A DNA stretch of 64,000 nt from Bacillus proteolyticus (lineage in GTDB: Bacteria; Bacillota; Bacilli; Bacillales; Bacillaceae_G): assembly GCF_001884065.1 (NCBI RefSeq), contig NZ_MACH01000072.1:16255-80254 (forward strand), read 5' to 3'. Under the pieces are notes generated by a model. The model ran no database searches. It was not told where the DNA came from and saw only the letters and a program-made list of their open reading frames with translations. The translations under genes were made by a program, and so were the position numbers. Shown in pieces: positions 18,188 to 26,361 of the stretch; the stretch's first letter is position 1, and every line of letters begins with the position of its first letter.

Positions 18188-18201
18188 TAAAAACGCTTAC
18201 A
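18188..18201 (+). promoter_or_regulatory. cre-like site ahead of the permease gene
   Basis: TAAAAACGCTTACA differs from the cre pattern TGWAANCGNTNWCA at the second base. It lies 37 bases before the permease start, so CcpA could act as a roadblock on this part of the operon. Inference from sequence only. Confidence 0.5.
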
Positions 18202-18237
18202 TTAAATGGGTTTGCAAAGTGAAAAGGGGGGATTTAT

Positions 18238-19659
18238 ATGATGGATCAAAGCCAAGGATTAAAAAGGGAATTGAAAAGTCGGCACATATTTATGATTGCA
18301 CTCGGAGGGGTTATTGGTACTGGGCTTTTTTTAGGATCCAGTTATACAATTCATGAAGCTGGACCTGGAGGAGCAATTGTAGCGTATCTTGTCGGTGGAT
18401 TTGTTATGTATTTAACGATGCTCTGTCTTGGAGAGTTAGCGGTTGCGATGCCTGATGCAGGATCGTATCAAACATATGCTACAAAACATATTTCACCTGC
18501 AGCGGGTTATGTAGTGGGATGGATGTCGTGGCTAAACTGGACGGCTACGATAGGCATTGAATTAATTGCAGTTAGTATATTAATGAAACGTTGGTTTCCA
18601 GATGTATCATCATGGATTTGGTGCGTAGTGTTTGCCGTATTGCTCTTTGTTATTAATGCGTTATCTTCAAGAAGTTTTGCGGAGGTTGAATTCTGGTTTG
18701 CAAGTATTAAAGTAATTACAATTATTGCATTTATCATTTTAGGCGGGGCAGCAATGTTTGGTTTTCTAGATATGAAAGGAAATGAGCCAGCACCGATGTT
18801 TTCTAGCTTTACTGATTATGGTGGACTGTTCCCGAATGGATTATCAGCAATTTTAATTACGATGATTGCAGTTAATTTTTCCTTCCAAGGAACAGAACTA
18901 GTTGGTATCGCAGCTGGTGAGAGTGAAAATCCAGAGAAAACGATCCCGAAGGCAATTAATAATACAGTTTGGCGCATACTTGTTTTCTTTGTACTATCTA
19001 TTTTTATTCTTGCGGGACTATTTCCTTGGCAGCAAGCAGGCGTGATAGAAAGTCCATTCGTAGTTGTATTTGATAAAATTGGTATTCCTTATGCGGCTGA
19101 TATTATAAATTTCGTTATTATTACAGCGGTACTATCAGTTGCGAATTCAGGATTATATGCAACTTCCCGTATGCTATGGTCGATGTCTAATCAAGGAATG
19201 ATTAGCCCGATTTTTGGTAAGTTATCTAAAAACGGTGTTCCTATCTATGCATTGATTGTAAGCACGATTGTAGGGTGCCTCTCATTATTATCAGGTATCT
19301 ATGCGGAAGATACAGTTTATTTGTGGCTTCTTTCCATTGCAGGGTTCGGAGCGATATTAGTTTGGGCATCTATTGCCCTATCTAATCTATTGGCTAGAAG
19401 GACATACGTAAAGCAGGGTGGGGATATTAAAGATTTGAAATTTAAAACACCGCTGTATCCATTTGTGCCACTTCTCGCGTTAGTCTTAAATTTAACAGTA
19501 ATTGTTGGCATGGCTTTTATTCCGGAACAAAGAATGGCATTGTATTGTGGTATTCCATTTATGATTGTTTGTTTACTGTTTTATCGTGCGACAAGAAATA
19601 AGGATAGCAAAATAGAACATACTGAAAAAGTAAATACGACAGAAGTAGAAAGTTTATAA
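18238..19659 (+). CDS. Amino acid permease (APC superfamily, AAT family)
   Basis: A 473-residue secondary transporter with twelve membrane segments. It opens LKRELKSRHIFMIALGGVIGTGLFLGS, the signature of the AAT amino acid permeases (RocE, GabP, AnsP, LysP relatives), and has the LVGIAAGESENPEKTIPKAI loop. GGGGGGA precedes ATG 18238, with a second ATG at 18241. It lies in an operon under sigma-54 control with a lipoyl-like gene before it and a YlmB-like hydrolase after it. It probably imports the substrate, or a derivative of it, that the hydrolase processes. Specificity cannot be read from the sequence. Confidence 0.9.
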   Translation: MMDQSQGLKRELKSRHIFMIALGGVIGTGLFLGSSYTIHEAGPGGAIVAYLVGGFVMYLTMLCLGELAVAMPDAGSYQTYATKHISPAAGYVVGWMSWLNWTATIGIELIAVSILMKRWFPDVSSWIWCVVFAVLLFVINALSSRSFAEVEFWFASIKVITIIAFIILGGAAMFGFLDMKGNEPAPMFSSFTDYGGLFPNGLSAILITMIAVNFSFQGTELVGIAAGESENPEKTIPKAINNTVWRILVFFVLSIFILAGLFPWQQAGVIESPFVVVFDKIGIPYAADIINFVIITAVLSVANSGLYATSRMLWSMSNQGMISPIFGKLSKNGVPIYALIVSTIVGCLSLLSGIYAEDTVYLWLLSIAGFGAILVWASIALSNLLARRTYVKQGGDIKDLKFKTPLYPFVPLLALVLNLTVIVGMAFIPEQRMALYCGIPFMIVCLLFYRATRNKDSKIEHTEKVNTTEVESL

Positions 19660-19685
19660 ATATATTCGAAACTTGTGCTTAATTT

Positions 19686-19719
19686 AGAGACTGTAGAATT
19701 GTAAACAGTCTCTTTTTTT
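19686..19719 (+). terminator. Terminator or attenuator between permease and hydrolase genes
   Basis: Stem AGAGACTGT / ACAGTCTCT followed by seven T. It sits inside the presumed operon, so hydrolase expression needs read-through or a separate promoter. Confidence 0.7.
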
Positions 19720-19767
19720 GTGAAAATAAAGCTGGAAACATACTACGTATGCAAAGGGGAATTAGCA

Positions 19768-21042
19768 ATGAATCAAGAAGTTTCACAGCTATTAGAACAG
19801 ATTGATTTACGAAAAGAGGAGCTACTAGAACTTACAAAAACTTTAATTCGTTTTGAAACACCAGCACCGCCAGCGAGAAATACAAATGAGGCGCAAGAAT
19901 TTGTTGCAGAGTTTCTAAAAAAACGACATTTTAGTATTGATAAATGGGATGTATATCCAAATGATCCGAATGTTGCTGGGGTAAAAAAAGGGACGGAAAG
20001 TGAGTTATATAAAAGTCTTATTATTAATGGCCATATGGATGTAGCTGAAGTATCAGTAGATGAGGCGTGGGAAACAAATCCGTTTGAGCCGTTTATAAAA
20101 GATGGTTGGTTAGTTGGGAGAGGCGCGGCAGATATGAAAGGTGGACTAGCTGGAGCCTTATTTGCAATTCAGCTTTTAGAAGAAGCGGGAATTGAATTGC
20201 CAGGTGACCTAATGTTTCAATCGGTAATTGGAGAAGAAGTGGGAGAAGCCGGAACACTTCAATGTTGTAAGCGTGGATATGATGCTGATTTTGCAGTAGT
20301 AGTTGATACAAGTAATTTACATATGCAAGGGCAGGGCGGCGTAATTACTGGATGGATTACAGTGAAAAGCCCACAAACGTTTCATGATGCAACACGTAGA
20401 CAGATGATTCATGCTGGAGGACGTTTATTTGGAGCGAGTGCTATTGAGAAAATGATGAAAATTGTTCAAAGCTTACAGGAGTTAGAGCGTCATTGGGCAG
20501 TAATGAAAACGTATGAAGGATATCCATCAGGGGCGACAACAATTAATCCTGCTGTCATTGAAGGGGGGCGTCATGCAGCATTTATTGCGGATGAGTGCCG
20601 GTTATGGATAACAGTACACTTTTATCCAAATGAAACGCATGAACAAATAATAGAAGAAATAGAAGAGTATTTAGGAAAAGTGGCAGCAGCAGATCCATGG
20701 TTAAGCGAGAACCCACTACAATTTAAGTGGGGCGGAGAATCAATGATTGTTGATCGGGGTGAAATTTTTCCCTCTTTAGAAGTAGATAGTAGTCATCTGG
20801 CTATTCAGAAACTAAGTTCTGCACATGAATATATATTACAGAAAGTCGCAACTTTAGATATGTCTGCTACAGTAACTGATGGCGGATGGTTTAGTGAGTT
20901 TAACATTCCAGCTGTAATTTACGGACCAGGTACATTAGAAGAAGCTCATTCAATAAATGAGAAAGTTGAAGTTGAGCAGTTAATTGAATTTACAAAAGTA
21001 ATAACAGCGTTTATATATGAATGGTGTCATACGAAAAAATAG
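19768..21042 (+). CDS. M20-family metallohydrolase, YlmB-like (formylaminopyrimidine deformylase or deacylase)
   Basis: A 424-residue zinc amidohydrolase of the ArgE/DapE/carboxypeptidase G2 type. Motifs are the metal-binding INGHMDVAEVS and GRGAADMKGG, the general base and ligand in IGEEVGEAGT, the dimerisation-domain HxN-like ADECRLWITVHFYPNETH and the final YGPGTLEEAHSINE. By recall it closely resembles B. subtilis YlmB, which deformylates a pyrimidine intermediate in thiamin salvage. Its context here, with an amino acid permease and a RocR-like activator, argues equally for an N-acyl amino acid substrate. ATG 19768 has AAAGGGG ahead. A terminator follows at 21056. Confidence 0.82.
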   Translation: MNQEVSQLLEQIDLRKEELLELTKTLIRFETPAPPARNTNEAQEFVAEFLKKRHFSIDKWDVYPNDPNVAGVKKGTESELYKSLIINGHMDVAEVSVDEAWETNPFEPFIKDGWLVGRGAADMKGGLAGALFAIQLLEEAGIELPGDLMFQSVIGEEVGEAGTLQCCKRGYDADFAVVVDTSNLHMQGQGGVITGWITVKSPQTFHDATRRQMIHAGGRLFGASAIEKMMKIVQSLQELERHWAVMKTYEGYPSGATTINPAVIEGGRHAAFIADECRLWITVHFYPNETHEQIIEEIEEYLGKVAAADPWLSENPLQFKWGGESMIVDRGEIFPSLEVDSSHLAIQKLSSAHEYILQKVATLDMSATVTDGGWFSEFNIPAVIYGPGTLEEAHSINEKVEVEQLIEFTKVITAFIYEWCHTKK

Positions 21043-21055
21043 ATGAGTATGTTGA

Positions 21056-21090
21056 AATCGTACAGGTATGTATACTTGTACGATTTTTTA
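21056..21090 (+). terminator. Terminator after the YlmB-like gene
   Basis: Stem AAATCGTACAGGTAT / TATACTTGTACGATTT (one mismatch) and a T run. Confidence 0.8.
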
Positions 21091-21141
21091 GTGAACCATT
21101 TCAGAGTTGAATAGAAACAACTGAAATAGCTCTTTATTTTT

Positions 21142-21795
21142 CTATGTCTTTCGTTTTAATTCGATTAATTTCTCTTTTGCTAATTCAACAGCAATCGCAT
21201 CATCTAAATAACCAATTGGAAAGAGATAATCGGGGATAATATCTGTTGATAAAATGAAATACAATAATGCGCCTCCGAGAACCGCACGTTCTTCGTTTGA
21301 AATAGTCTCATTGCAAAATTGTTGATACATATCTGTTAATTGTTCAATAAAAGGACCAGCGCTATCAATTTGTTCTAATTTACTTGCGAAACTTTCGTGA
21401 ATACGTTTTTCACCTTCTGTTGTTTGAGCATAGCGTTCATAGTTTTCAAGTTCTTGTTTTACGCGCGTTGTTGTGTAGTCGAAATCAAATAAGTTAGAGG
21501 ATTGCAGAGTTTGCTGAATTGTATCAAGAGATGTGTACATATCCGTCTTTTCTTTATTTATGTGAGGAGAATCAGGATACATCGCATCAAATAACAATTG
21601 AGGTGGAACTTGAAGACACTCAGCAAATTTTTGCAGATGTTTTTGTTTTGGCGGTTGTTTGCCATTTATAATTCTTGAGATTGTAGCAGGATCGATATTT
21701 GTAAGTATTCCTAGCTGTCGCATTGATAAGGCACGTTCTTTTAAAAGTTTTTTTATTAATGTACCAAGTCGATCGTTTGGGTTTTCTTTAGGCAT
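21142..21795 (-). CDS. HTH (Xre) regulator fused to a DUF1232 domain
   Basis: A 217-residue protein in two parts. Residues ~8-70 form a Cro/CI helix-turn-helix (LSMRQLGILTNIDPATISRIINGKQPP). The C-terminal ~60 residues match DUF1232 (YkvA-like): LYFILSTDIIPDYLFPIGYLDDAIAV, with the D-x-IPD and GYLDD motifs. A DNA-binding domain joined to a membrane-associated-type domain suggests a regulator that responds to the envelope, but this is inference. Start ATG 21795 is preferred (GGAGTGCCTTCACT ahead); 14 further upstream codons are open without a ribosome site. Confidence 0.82.
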   Translation of the reverse strand: MPKENPNDRLGTLIKKLLKERALSMRQLGILTNIDPATISRIINGKQPPKQKHLQKFAECLQVPPQLLFDAMYPDSPHINKEKTDMYTSLDTIQQTLQSSNLFDFDYTTTRVKQELENYERYAQTTEGEKRIHESFASKLEQIDSAGPFIEQLTDMYQQFCNETISNEERAVLGGALLYFILSTDIIPDYLFPIGYLDDAIAVELAKEKLIELKRKT

Positions 21796-21924
21796 AGTGA
21801 AGGCACTCCTTTTTATTGTTGAAAAAATGTTGAGCATTTATTACAAGTATATGAAACAGACAGGCACAGTTGCTCAACATTTTCATAATATACATGGAAA
21901 TATGAGAAAAGGGGTGACTGTACT

Positions 21925-22536
21925 ATGAGTACGGCAAGTTTATTTTCAATTCTTTTAATTGGAATTGCGTCCAATTTAGATAATGCAGGTGTTGGGATTG
22001 CGTATGGTATTCGTAAAATTCGAATTTCGTGGTTTAACAATTTTATCATCGCATTTTTTGGATTTTCATTTACTTTACTAGCTGGATTTTTTGGGAATTG
22101 GATTGCATTATATATTTCGGAGTTTACAGCAAACCTTATTGGAGCAATTGTTTTAGGAATAATTGGGGTATTTATTTTATGTCAGCCTTTCTTGAGTCAA
22201 AAAGACACCGTAGAATTTAAGGATGGTAGTGTACTTATGGGGATTTTGCGTGATCCAGAAAAAGCAGATTTTGATGGTTCTAAAACAATTGGTTTTTCTG
22301 AAGCAATTGTTTTAGGAGTTGCATTATCTATAAATAATATTGCAGGTGGATTTGATGCTGGAGTAACAAATTTAAATCTTTGGCTTACAGCATGTATTTC
22401 TGGGGTGTTTAGTTTTATTTGTATTAGTGGTTTTGTGTATGTAGGAAAACGATTTTTAGCTGAATACTTAGGGAAATGGGCGACTATAATTGCAGGCGTT
22501 TTATTAATTCTCATTGGGATAGACCAATTGTTGTAA
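21925..22536 (+). CDS. YtaF/MntP-type membrane protein
   Basis: A 203-residue integral membrane protein with six predicted helices in two repeats. Each repeat has an acidic or polar motif in the first helix: SNLDNAGVGIAYG and SINNIAGGFDAGV. These correspond to the DAFxVS motifs of the MntP manganese efflux family, and the asparagine-rich form is that of the sporulation membrane protein YtaF. It lacks any enzyme motif. Ion specificity is uncertain. Ribosome site AAAAGGGGTGA precedes ATG 21925. The gene is transcribed away from the HTH-DUF1232 gene, which might regulate it. Confidence 0.8.
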   Translation: MSTASLFSILLIGIASNLDNAGVGIAYGIRKIRISWFNNFIIAFFGFSFTLLAGFFGNWIALYISEFTANLIGAIVLGIIGVFILCQPFLSQKDTVEFKDGSVLMGILRDPEKADFDGSKTIGFSEAIVLGVALSINNIAGGFDAGVTNLNLWLTACISGVFSFICISGFVYVGKRFLAEYLGKWATIIAGVLLILIGIDQLL

Positions 22537-22651
22537 GAAGAATAGAATACAATGTTCGAGTATTTCCTTGGAAATTTGGTAAGGGATTGCATATATCGAC
22601 ATACTTCTCTTCATACTAATACTGATTTCTTTTAAAGAAAGGGGGATCCGT

Positions 22652-22810
22652 ATGGGACGTGGGAAAGCATTTGATCATAAGAAAAAAGGGCATGATCATC
22701 AACCGCCTAAAGGTGCTCATATTCATAAAGATGTAAATGAGCATACATTAGAAGAGGAAGAATTACCTGTTAATATTGAAACGTATAAAAATAGTTTAAA
22801 AAAACATTAA
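22652..22810 (+). CDS. Small His- and Lys-rich protein (52 aa)
   Basis: Translation MGRGKAFDHKKKGHDHQPPK and onward, then an acidic middle (EHTLEEEELPV) and a basic end (NSLKKH). GAAAGGGGGATCC gives a strong ribosome site and a terminator follows, so it is very likely a real gene. The HDH and HIH clusters could bind metal, which would suit its place after a MntP-like transporter gene, but that is speculation. I do not recognise the family. Confidence 0.7.
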   Translation: MGRGKAFDHKKKGHDHQPPKGAHIHKDVNEHTLEEEELPVNIETYKNSLKKH

Positions 22811-22834
22811 AAGCACCTACATAGGTGCTTTTTT
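22809..22834. terminator. Terminator between the small His-rich gene and the DUF3969 gene
   Basis: Stem AAAAGCACCTA / TAGGTGCTTTT, symmetric between convergent genes. Confidence 0.85.
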
Positions 22835-23174
22835 AACGTATATCTTCAATTAATTGTTCCGATTCTTCATGCATACTGTACTCACTTAATACTTGGATGC
22901 AAAGCCACTTTAATTCTTCGATAGTATGCTCAAGTTCTTCAGGAAGCACATGATGAATGTCTTCAAGTCCCATTCCGAAATGAATAAGCTCTAGTACTTG
23001 ATCATCGATGTTCCGATCCATTAATAATTCAAGCACCTCTAAATTGAATATGTATCGGTGAGCTTCATCGAGTGAAACAACTTTTAACTTCAAGCTTTCT
23101 ACAATACTCAATATAAAAAGAAGAATTGTTTTTTCAAGAACAGGTTGTTTTTCCATTTGAAATATCAGTTTCAT
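22833..23174 (-). CDS. DUF3969-type small protein
   Basis: A 113-residue acidic, all-helical, soluble protein (MKLIFQMEKQPVLEKTILLF). The order of motifs, LSIVESLKxxxVSLDEAHRYIFN then ELIHFGMGLEDIHHVLPEELE, fits DUF3969 by recall. GGAGGTG precedes the start on the minus strand. No catalytic residues are evident and the function is unknown. Confidence 0.68.
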   Translation of the reverse strand: MKLIFQMEKQPVLEKTILLFILSIVESLKLKVVSLDEAHRYIFNLEVLELLMDRNIDDQVLELIHFGMGLEDIHHVLPEELEHTIEELKWLCIQVLSEYSMHEESEQLIEDIR

Positions 23175-23235
23175 CTTTTACACCTCCACATATAGCGTTA
23201 GGTTGTACTATATTATTCAGGAGGGGGGAGCAAAT

Positions 23236-23316
23236 ATGCATAATAAAGCGAAACTTTCATTATTGTTTTTATTTTGTTATTAATGATTGGTGAAACTAAA
23301 TTTTTCGTGAAATAAA
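23236..23316 (+). pseudogene. Possible small membrane peptide gene with a frame break
   Basis: After a very strong ribosome site (CAGGAGGGGGGAG) the ATG at 23236 gives MHNKAKLSLLFLFCY and then a stop. The reading frame offset by two continues the hydrophobic pattern as LLLMIGETKFFVK to a TAA at 23314-23316. A one-base change in the T-rich middle would produce a single-span peptide of about 27 residues with basic ends. It may be a genuine indel, a sequencing error, or a 15-residue peptide as read. Confidence 0.35.
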
Positions 23317-23340
23317 AAATCCTGCTAGTATAGCAGGATA
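23312..23340 (-). terminator. Terminator after glutaminase gene
   Basis: Stem ATCCTGCTA / TAGCAGGAT followed on the minus strand by a six-T run. Confidence 0.8.
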
Positions 23341-23350
23341 ACTTCCGAAA

Positions 23351-24280
23351 TTAAAATATACTCCAGCCTTCTTGGGCAGAAAGTAATTCAAGAATTTTAA
23401 AACCAGCGATACTATTTCCGTTTGCATCTAAAGCGGGTCCGAAAATGCCGATTCCCATTTCGCCTTTTACGCAGCCGAAAATACCGCCCGCTACACCACT
23501 TTTTGCAGGGATTCCAACGCGAATTGCAAATTCACCAGATTCATTATACATCCCGCAAGTAACCATAAATGTTTTACAAATTTTTGTAATATGTTTAGGG
23601 ATAATTTGTTTTTTCTTGTATGGATCGTAGCCATCCATTGCAAAAATTAAGCCAATACGTGCTAAATCGATACAATTTACTTCAACTGCACATTGACGAG
23701 TGTATAAATCCATAAGTTCTTCAATGTCACAATCTATAATGCCGTTTTGTTTCATATAGTAACAAAGTGAACGGTTTAAGTAAGCAGTCTCTAATTCTGA
23801 ATTGGCAACTTTAGAAGAATAGTTAATTGTAGGATTATCTGTTATTTCACGTGCAAAATGAAGAATACGCTCCATTTTTTCTTCGTTATTTTTTCCTGCC
23901 AACATGCTTGTAATAGCTAGTGCACCTGCATTAATCATTGGATTAAGAGGTTTGGAAGGACTTGTCGTTTCTAACTTAATAATAGAATTAAAAGGATCAC
24001 CAGTTGGCTCCATTCCAACTTTAGAAAATACATATTCTTCACCACGATCTAAAAGGGCAAGTGCAAGTGTAATTACTTTGGAAATACTTTGAAGAGTAAA
24101 TAGTGTTTGTGAGTTGCCAGCATGGATATATTCTGTTTCTTTATGGAAAATGGCAATCCCTAAATCATCTGGATTTGCATTTCCTAGTTCGGGGATATAA
24201 GTAGCAAGCTTTCCTTTTTTCGTATATGGTTTTACTTGTTCTAACAACTGTTGTAAGTTGTTTGTTTCAATGCACTGCAT
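23351..24280 (-). CDS. glsA: Glutaminase A
   Basis: Hydrolyses glutamine to glutamate and ammonia in the cytosol. The 309-residue protein has the serine-dependent beta-lactamase-like fold with catalytic Ser65 and Lys68 in LQSISKV, plus [11 protein letters not shown], the conserved NxGA block of the family, and a C-terminal glycine-rich [11 protein letters not shown]-x-VKG segment. The length is normal for the family. It is transcribed alone on the minus strand, and the ribosome site is weak (GGAGCG). B. cereus-group genomes may carry two glutaminase genes; this resembles the glsA1 type. Confidence 0.92.
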   Translation of the reverse strand: MQCIETNNLQQLLEQVKPYTKKGKLATYIPELGNANPDDLGIAIFHKETEYIHAGNSQTLFTLQSISKVITLALALLDRGEEYVFSKVGMEPTGDPFNSIIKLETTSPSKPLNPMINAGALAITSMLAGKNNEEKMERILHFAREITDNPTINYSSKVANSELETAYLNRSLCYYMKQNGIIDCDIEELMDLYTRQCAVEVNCIDLARIGLIFAMDGYDPYKKKQIIPKHITKICKTFMVTCGMYNESGEFAIRVGIPAKSGVAGGIFGCVKGEMGIGIFGPALDANGNSIAGFKILELLSAQEGWSIF

Positions 24281-24603
24281 AGTACCAACGCTCCTATTTC
24301 GAATTAACTAAGTTTACTTTTCCCGATATGCTCAGAAATAAATAATAACATGAAAAAGTGGAATGATAAAACGAAAGTTATTTGTGCTATAATAAGTTTT
24401 TTTGTCTGTATATTGTGTAGCTAACAAGGAGAATTTCCCTTTTATATAACAGTTTGGAAATAGAAAACTTATCCATAAAAAGTTCGAAAATAAAAACTAC
24501 ACATCTATACAACTATATGTTATTATGATTATGTAATAGAAAGCGTTTTCTAAGGCGTACTTATAATGATAACGATTTCATAAATTTGATAGGGGGAATT
24601 AAA
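24281..24603. promoter_or_regulatory. Divergent control region of glsA and nagP with a cre site
   Basis: In this 323-base gap the palindrome AGAAAGCGTTTTCT (24538-24551) closely matches the CcpA cre consensus. A TATAAT -10 (24562-24567) lies 10 bases after it, so bound CcpA would cover the -35 area and repress the PTS gene. A second TATAAT at 24388-24393 is preceded by TGTGC. I found no terminator-antiterminator structure of the GlcT type. Confidence 0.7.
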
Positions 24604-26097
24604 ATGTTGCAGTTTTTACAACGTATTGGTAAAGCGTTAATGCTTCCAATCGCCGTACTACCAGCAGCAGGATTATTGCTTCGTTTAGGACAAGAAGACG
24701 TATTTAATATTCCTGTTATGGCACAGGCCGGTGCAGCAATTTTTGATAATTTAGCACTTATTTTTGCAATTGGTGTTGCAATCGGTTTGTCTATTGATGG
24801 TAGTGGAGCAGCAGGACTTGCTGGGGCAATCGGATATCTTGTTTTACAAAATACAACGAACGCTCTAAGTAAGGCATATTCAGCAGCGGAGCTGAATGAT
24901 AAATTAAAAAGTGTTCAGGATTTAGTAGGTTCAGTAGATCCAACTAAATTAGCAGATACAATGACAAAAGTTTCAAAAGCAGCGGCGTTAACGCCAAAAA
25001 TAAATATGGCCATACTTGGTGGTATTATTGCTGGGGTTGTTGCTGGATTACTATATAACAAATTCCATAAGATTAAATTACCAGAATGGTTAGGTTTCTT
25101 TGCGGGGAAACGTTTCGTACCAATCATTACTTCTATTGTAATGCTTCTTTTAGGATTAGTATTCGGTCAAATTTGGCCAACAATTCAAAGTGGTATTGAT
25201 GCGGTAGCACACGGCATCGTGAACTTAGGGTCAGTTGGTGCTGGTTTATTCGGATTATTAAACCGTTTATTAATCCCAATCGGTTTACACCATGTAATGA
25301 ACACATACTTCTGGTTTGTACTTGGTGACTTTACAAATGCAGCTGGTGATATCGTTCATGGTGATATTGCACGCTTCTTTGCAAAAGATCCATCAGCAGG
25401 TATGTTCATGACTGGTTTCTTCCCAATCATGATGTTCGGTTTACCAGCAGCGTGTTTCGCAATGATTGCGGCTGCTAAACCAGAGAAGCGTAAAATGGTT
25501 ACAGGTATGTTAGGTGGTCTAGCATTAACTTCATTCTTAACTGGTATTACAGAACCGATTGAATTCTCATTCATGTTCTTATCACCAGTATTATACGGTA
25601 TTCATGCAGTATTAACAGGTCTTTCTTTATTCATTACAACAACACTTGGCATTCACGATGGCTTCTCATTTAGTGCCGGTGCAATCGATTACGTTTTAAA
25701 CTTTGGCATTGCAACAAAACCAGTATTGCTAGCGGGAATCGGTTTAATTTACGCAGCAATTTACTTCGTAGTATTCTACTTCTTAATTAAGAAGTTCGAT
25801 TTAAAAACTCCTGGTCGTGAAGATGACGATGAGTTAGCTGAAGAGGGTGATGCACCAGTTGCAGGTTCAATTGGTGAAACTTACGTAGCAGCTTTAGGTG
25901 GAAAAGAAAACTTAACAGTTATTGATAACTGTGCAACACGTCTACGCTTACAAGTGAAAGATGCTGGTCAAGTAAATGAAGCAGCATTAAAACGTGCTGG
26001 TGCAAAAGGTGTTATGAAATTAAGTAACACAAGTGTACAAGTTATCGTGGGTACAAATGTTGAATCTGTTGCCGATGATATGAAAAAACACGTATAA
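24604..26097 (+). CDS. nagP: PTS N-acetylglucosamine-specific EIICB component
   Basis: Imports and phosphorylates N-acetylglucosamine. The EIIC domain covers residues 1-~390 (MLQFLQRIGKALMLPIAVLP; FGLPAACFAMI; GITEPIEFSFMFLSP), and a linker with acidic residues leads to EIIB (~415-498) with the phospho-cysteine in NCATRLRLQV. No EIIA is attached, so it relies on another protein's EIIA, as B. subtilis NagP does. It matches NagP better than PtsG by recall. An insertion of about 40 residues (KAYSAAELNDKLK region) after the second helix is longer than in B. subtilis NagP. ATG 24604 has AGGGGG ahead. A cre site lies upstream. Confidence 0.88.
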   Translation: MLQFLQRIGKALMLPIAVLPAAGLLLRLGQEDVFNIPVMAQAGAAIFDNLALIFAIGVAIGLSIDGSGAAGLAGAIGYLVLQNTTNALSKAYSAAELNDKLKSVQDLVGSVDPTKLADTMTKVSKAAALTPKINMAILGGIIAGVVAGLLYNKFHKIKLPEWLGFFAGKRFVPIITSIVMLLLGLVFGQIWPTIQSGIDAVAHGIVNLGSVGAGLFGLLNRLLIPIGLHHVMNTYFWFVLGDFTNAAGDIVHGDIARFFAKDPSAGMFMTGFFPIMMFGLPAACFAMIAAAKPEKRKMVTGMLGGLALTSFLTGITEPIEFSFMFLSPVLYGIHAVLTGLSLFITTTLGIHDGFSFSAGAIDYVLNFGIATKPVLLAGIGLIYAAIYFVVFYFLIKKFDLKTPGREDDDELAEEGDAPVAGSIGETYVAALGGKENLTVIDNCATRLRLQVKDAGQVNEAALKRAGAKGVMKLSNTSVQVIVGTNVESVADDMKKHV

Positions 26098-26106
26098 ATA
26101 GTTAGA

Positions 26107-26163
26107 TAAGAGGATATCCAAAAAGATTGATAACACCAGTCTTTTACAGGATATCCTCTTTTA
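26107..26163 (+). terminator. Terminator after nagP
   Basis: Stem GAGGATATCC / GGATATCCTC with a ~30-base loop that itself can pair (AAGATTG...CAGTCTT), followed by TTTTA. Confidence 0.7.
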
Positions 26164-26361
26164 TTATGTTGAAATTTTAAAGGGAATCTTACTTTTGTAA
26201 ATTTTCTTTTTCTTTTTTATACATATAGGTTGGTAATATGTTCAGCGCGTGATAAAGTAGGGATGACATAGAATGGAGTGTCTATAATCTACTGAAATGA
26301 TTTGAAAAAAGTCTTGTGTAGATGAATTAAATTATCGGTAAATAAGGGGAAAAGGGTAATC

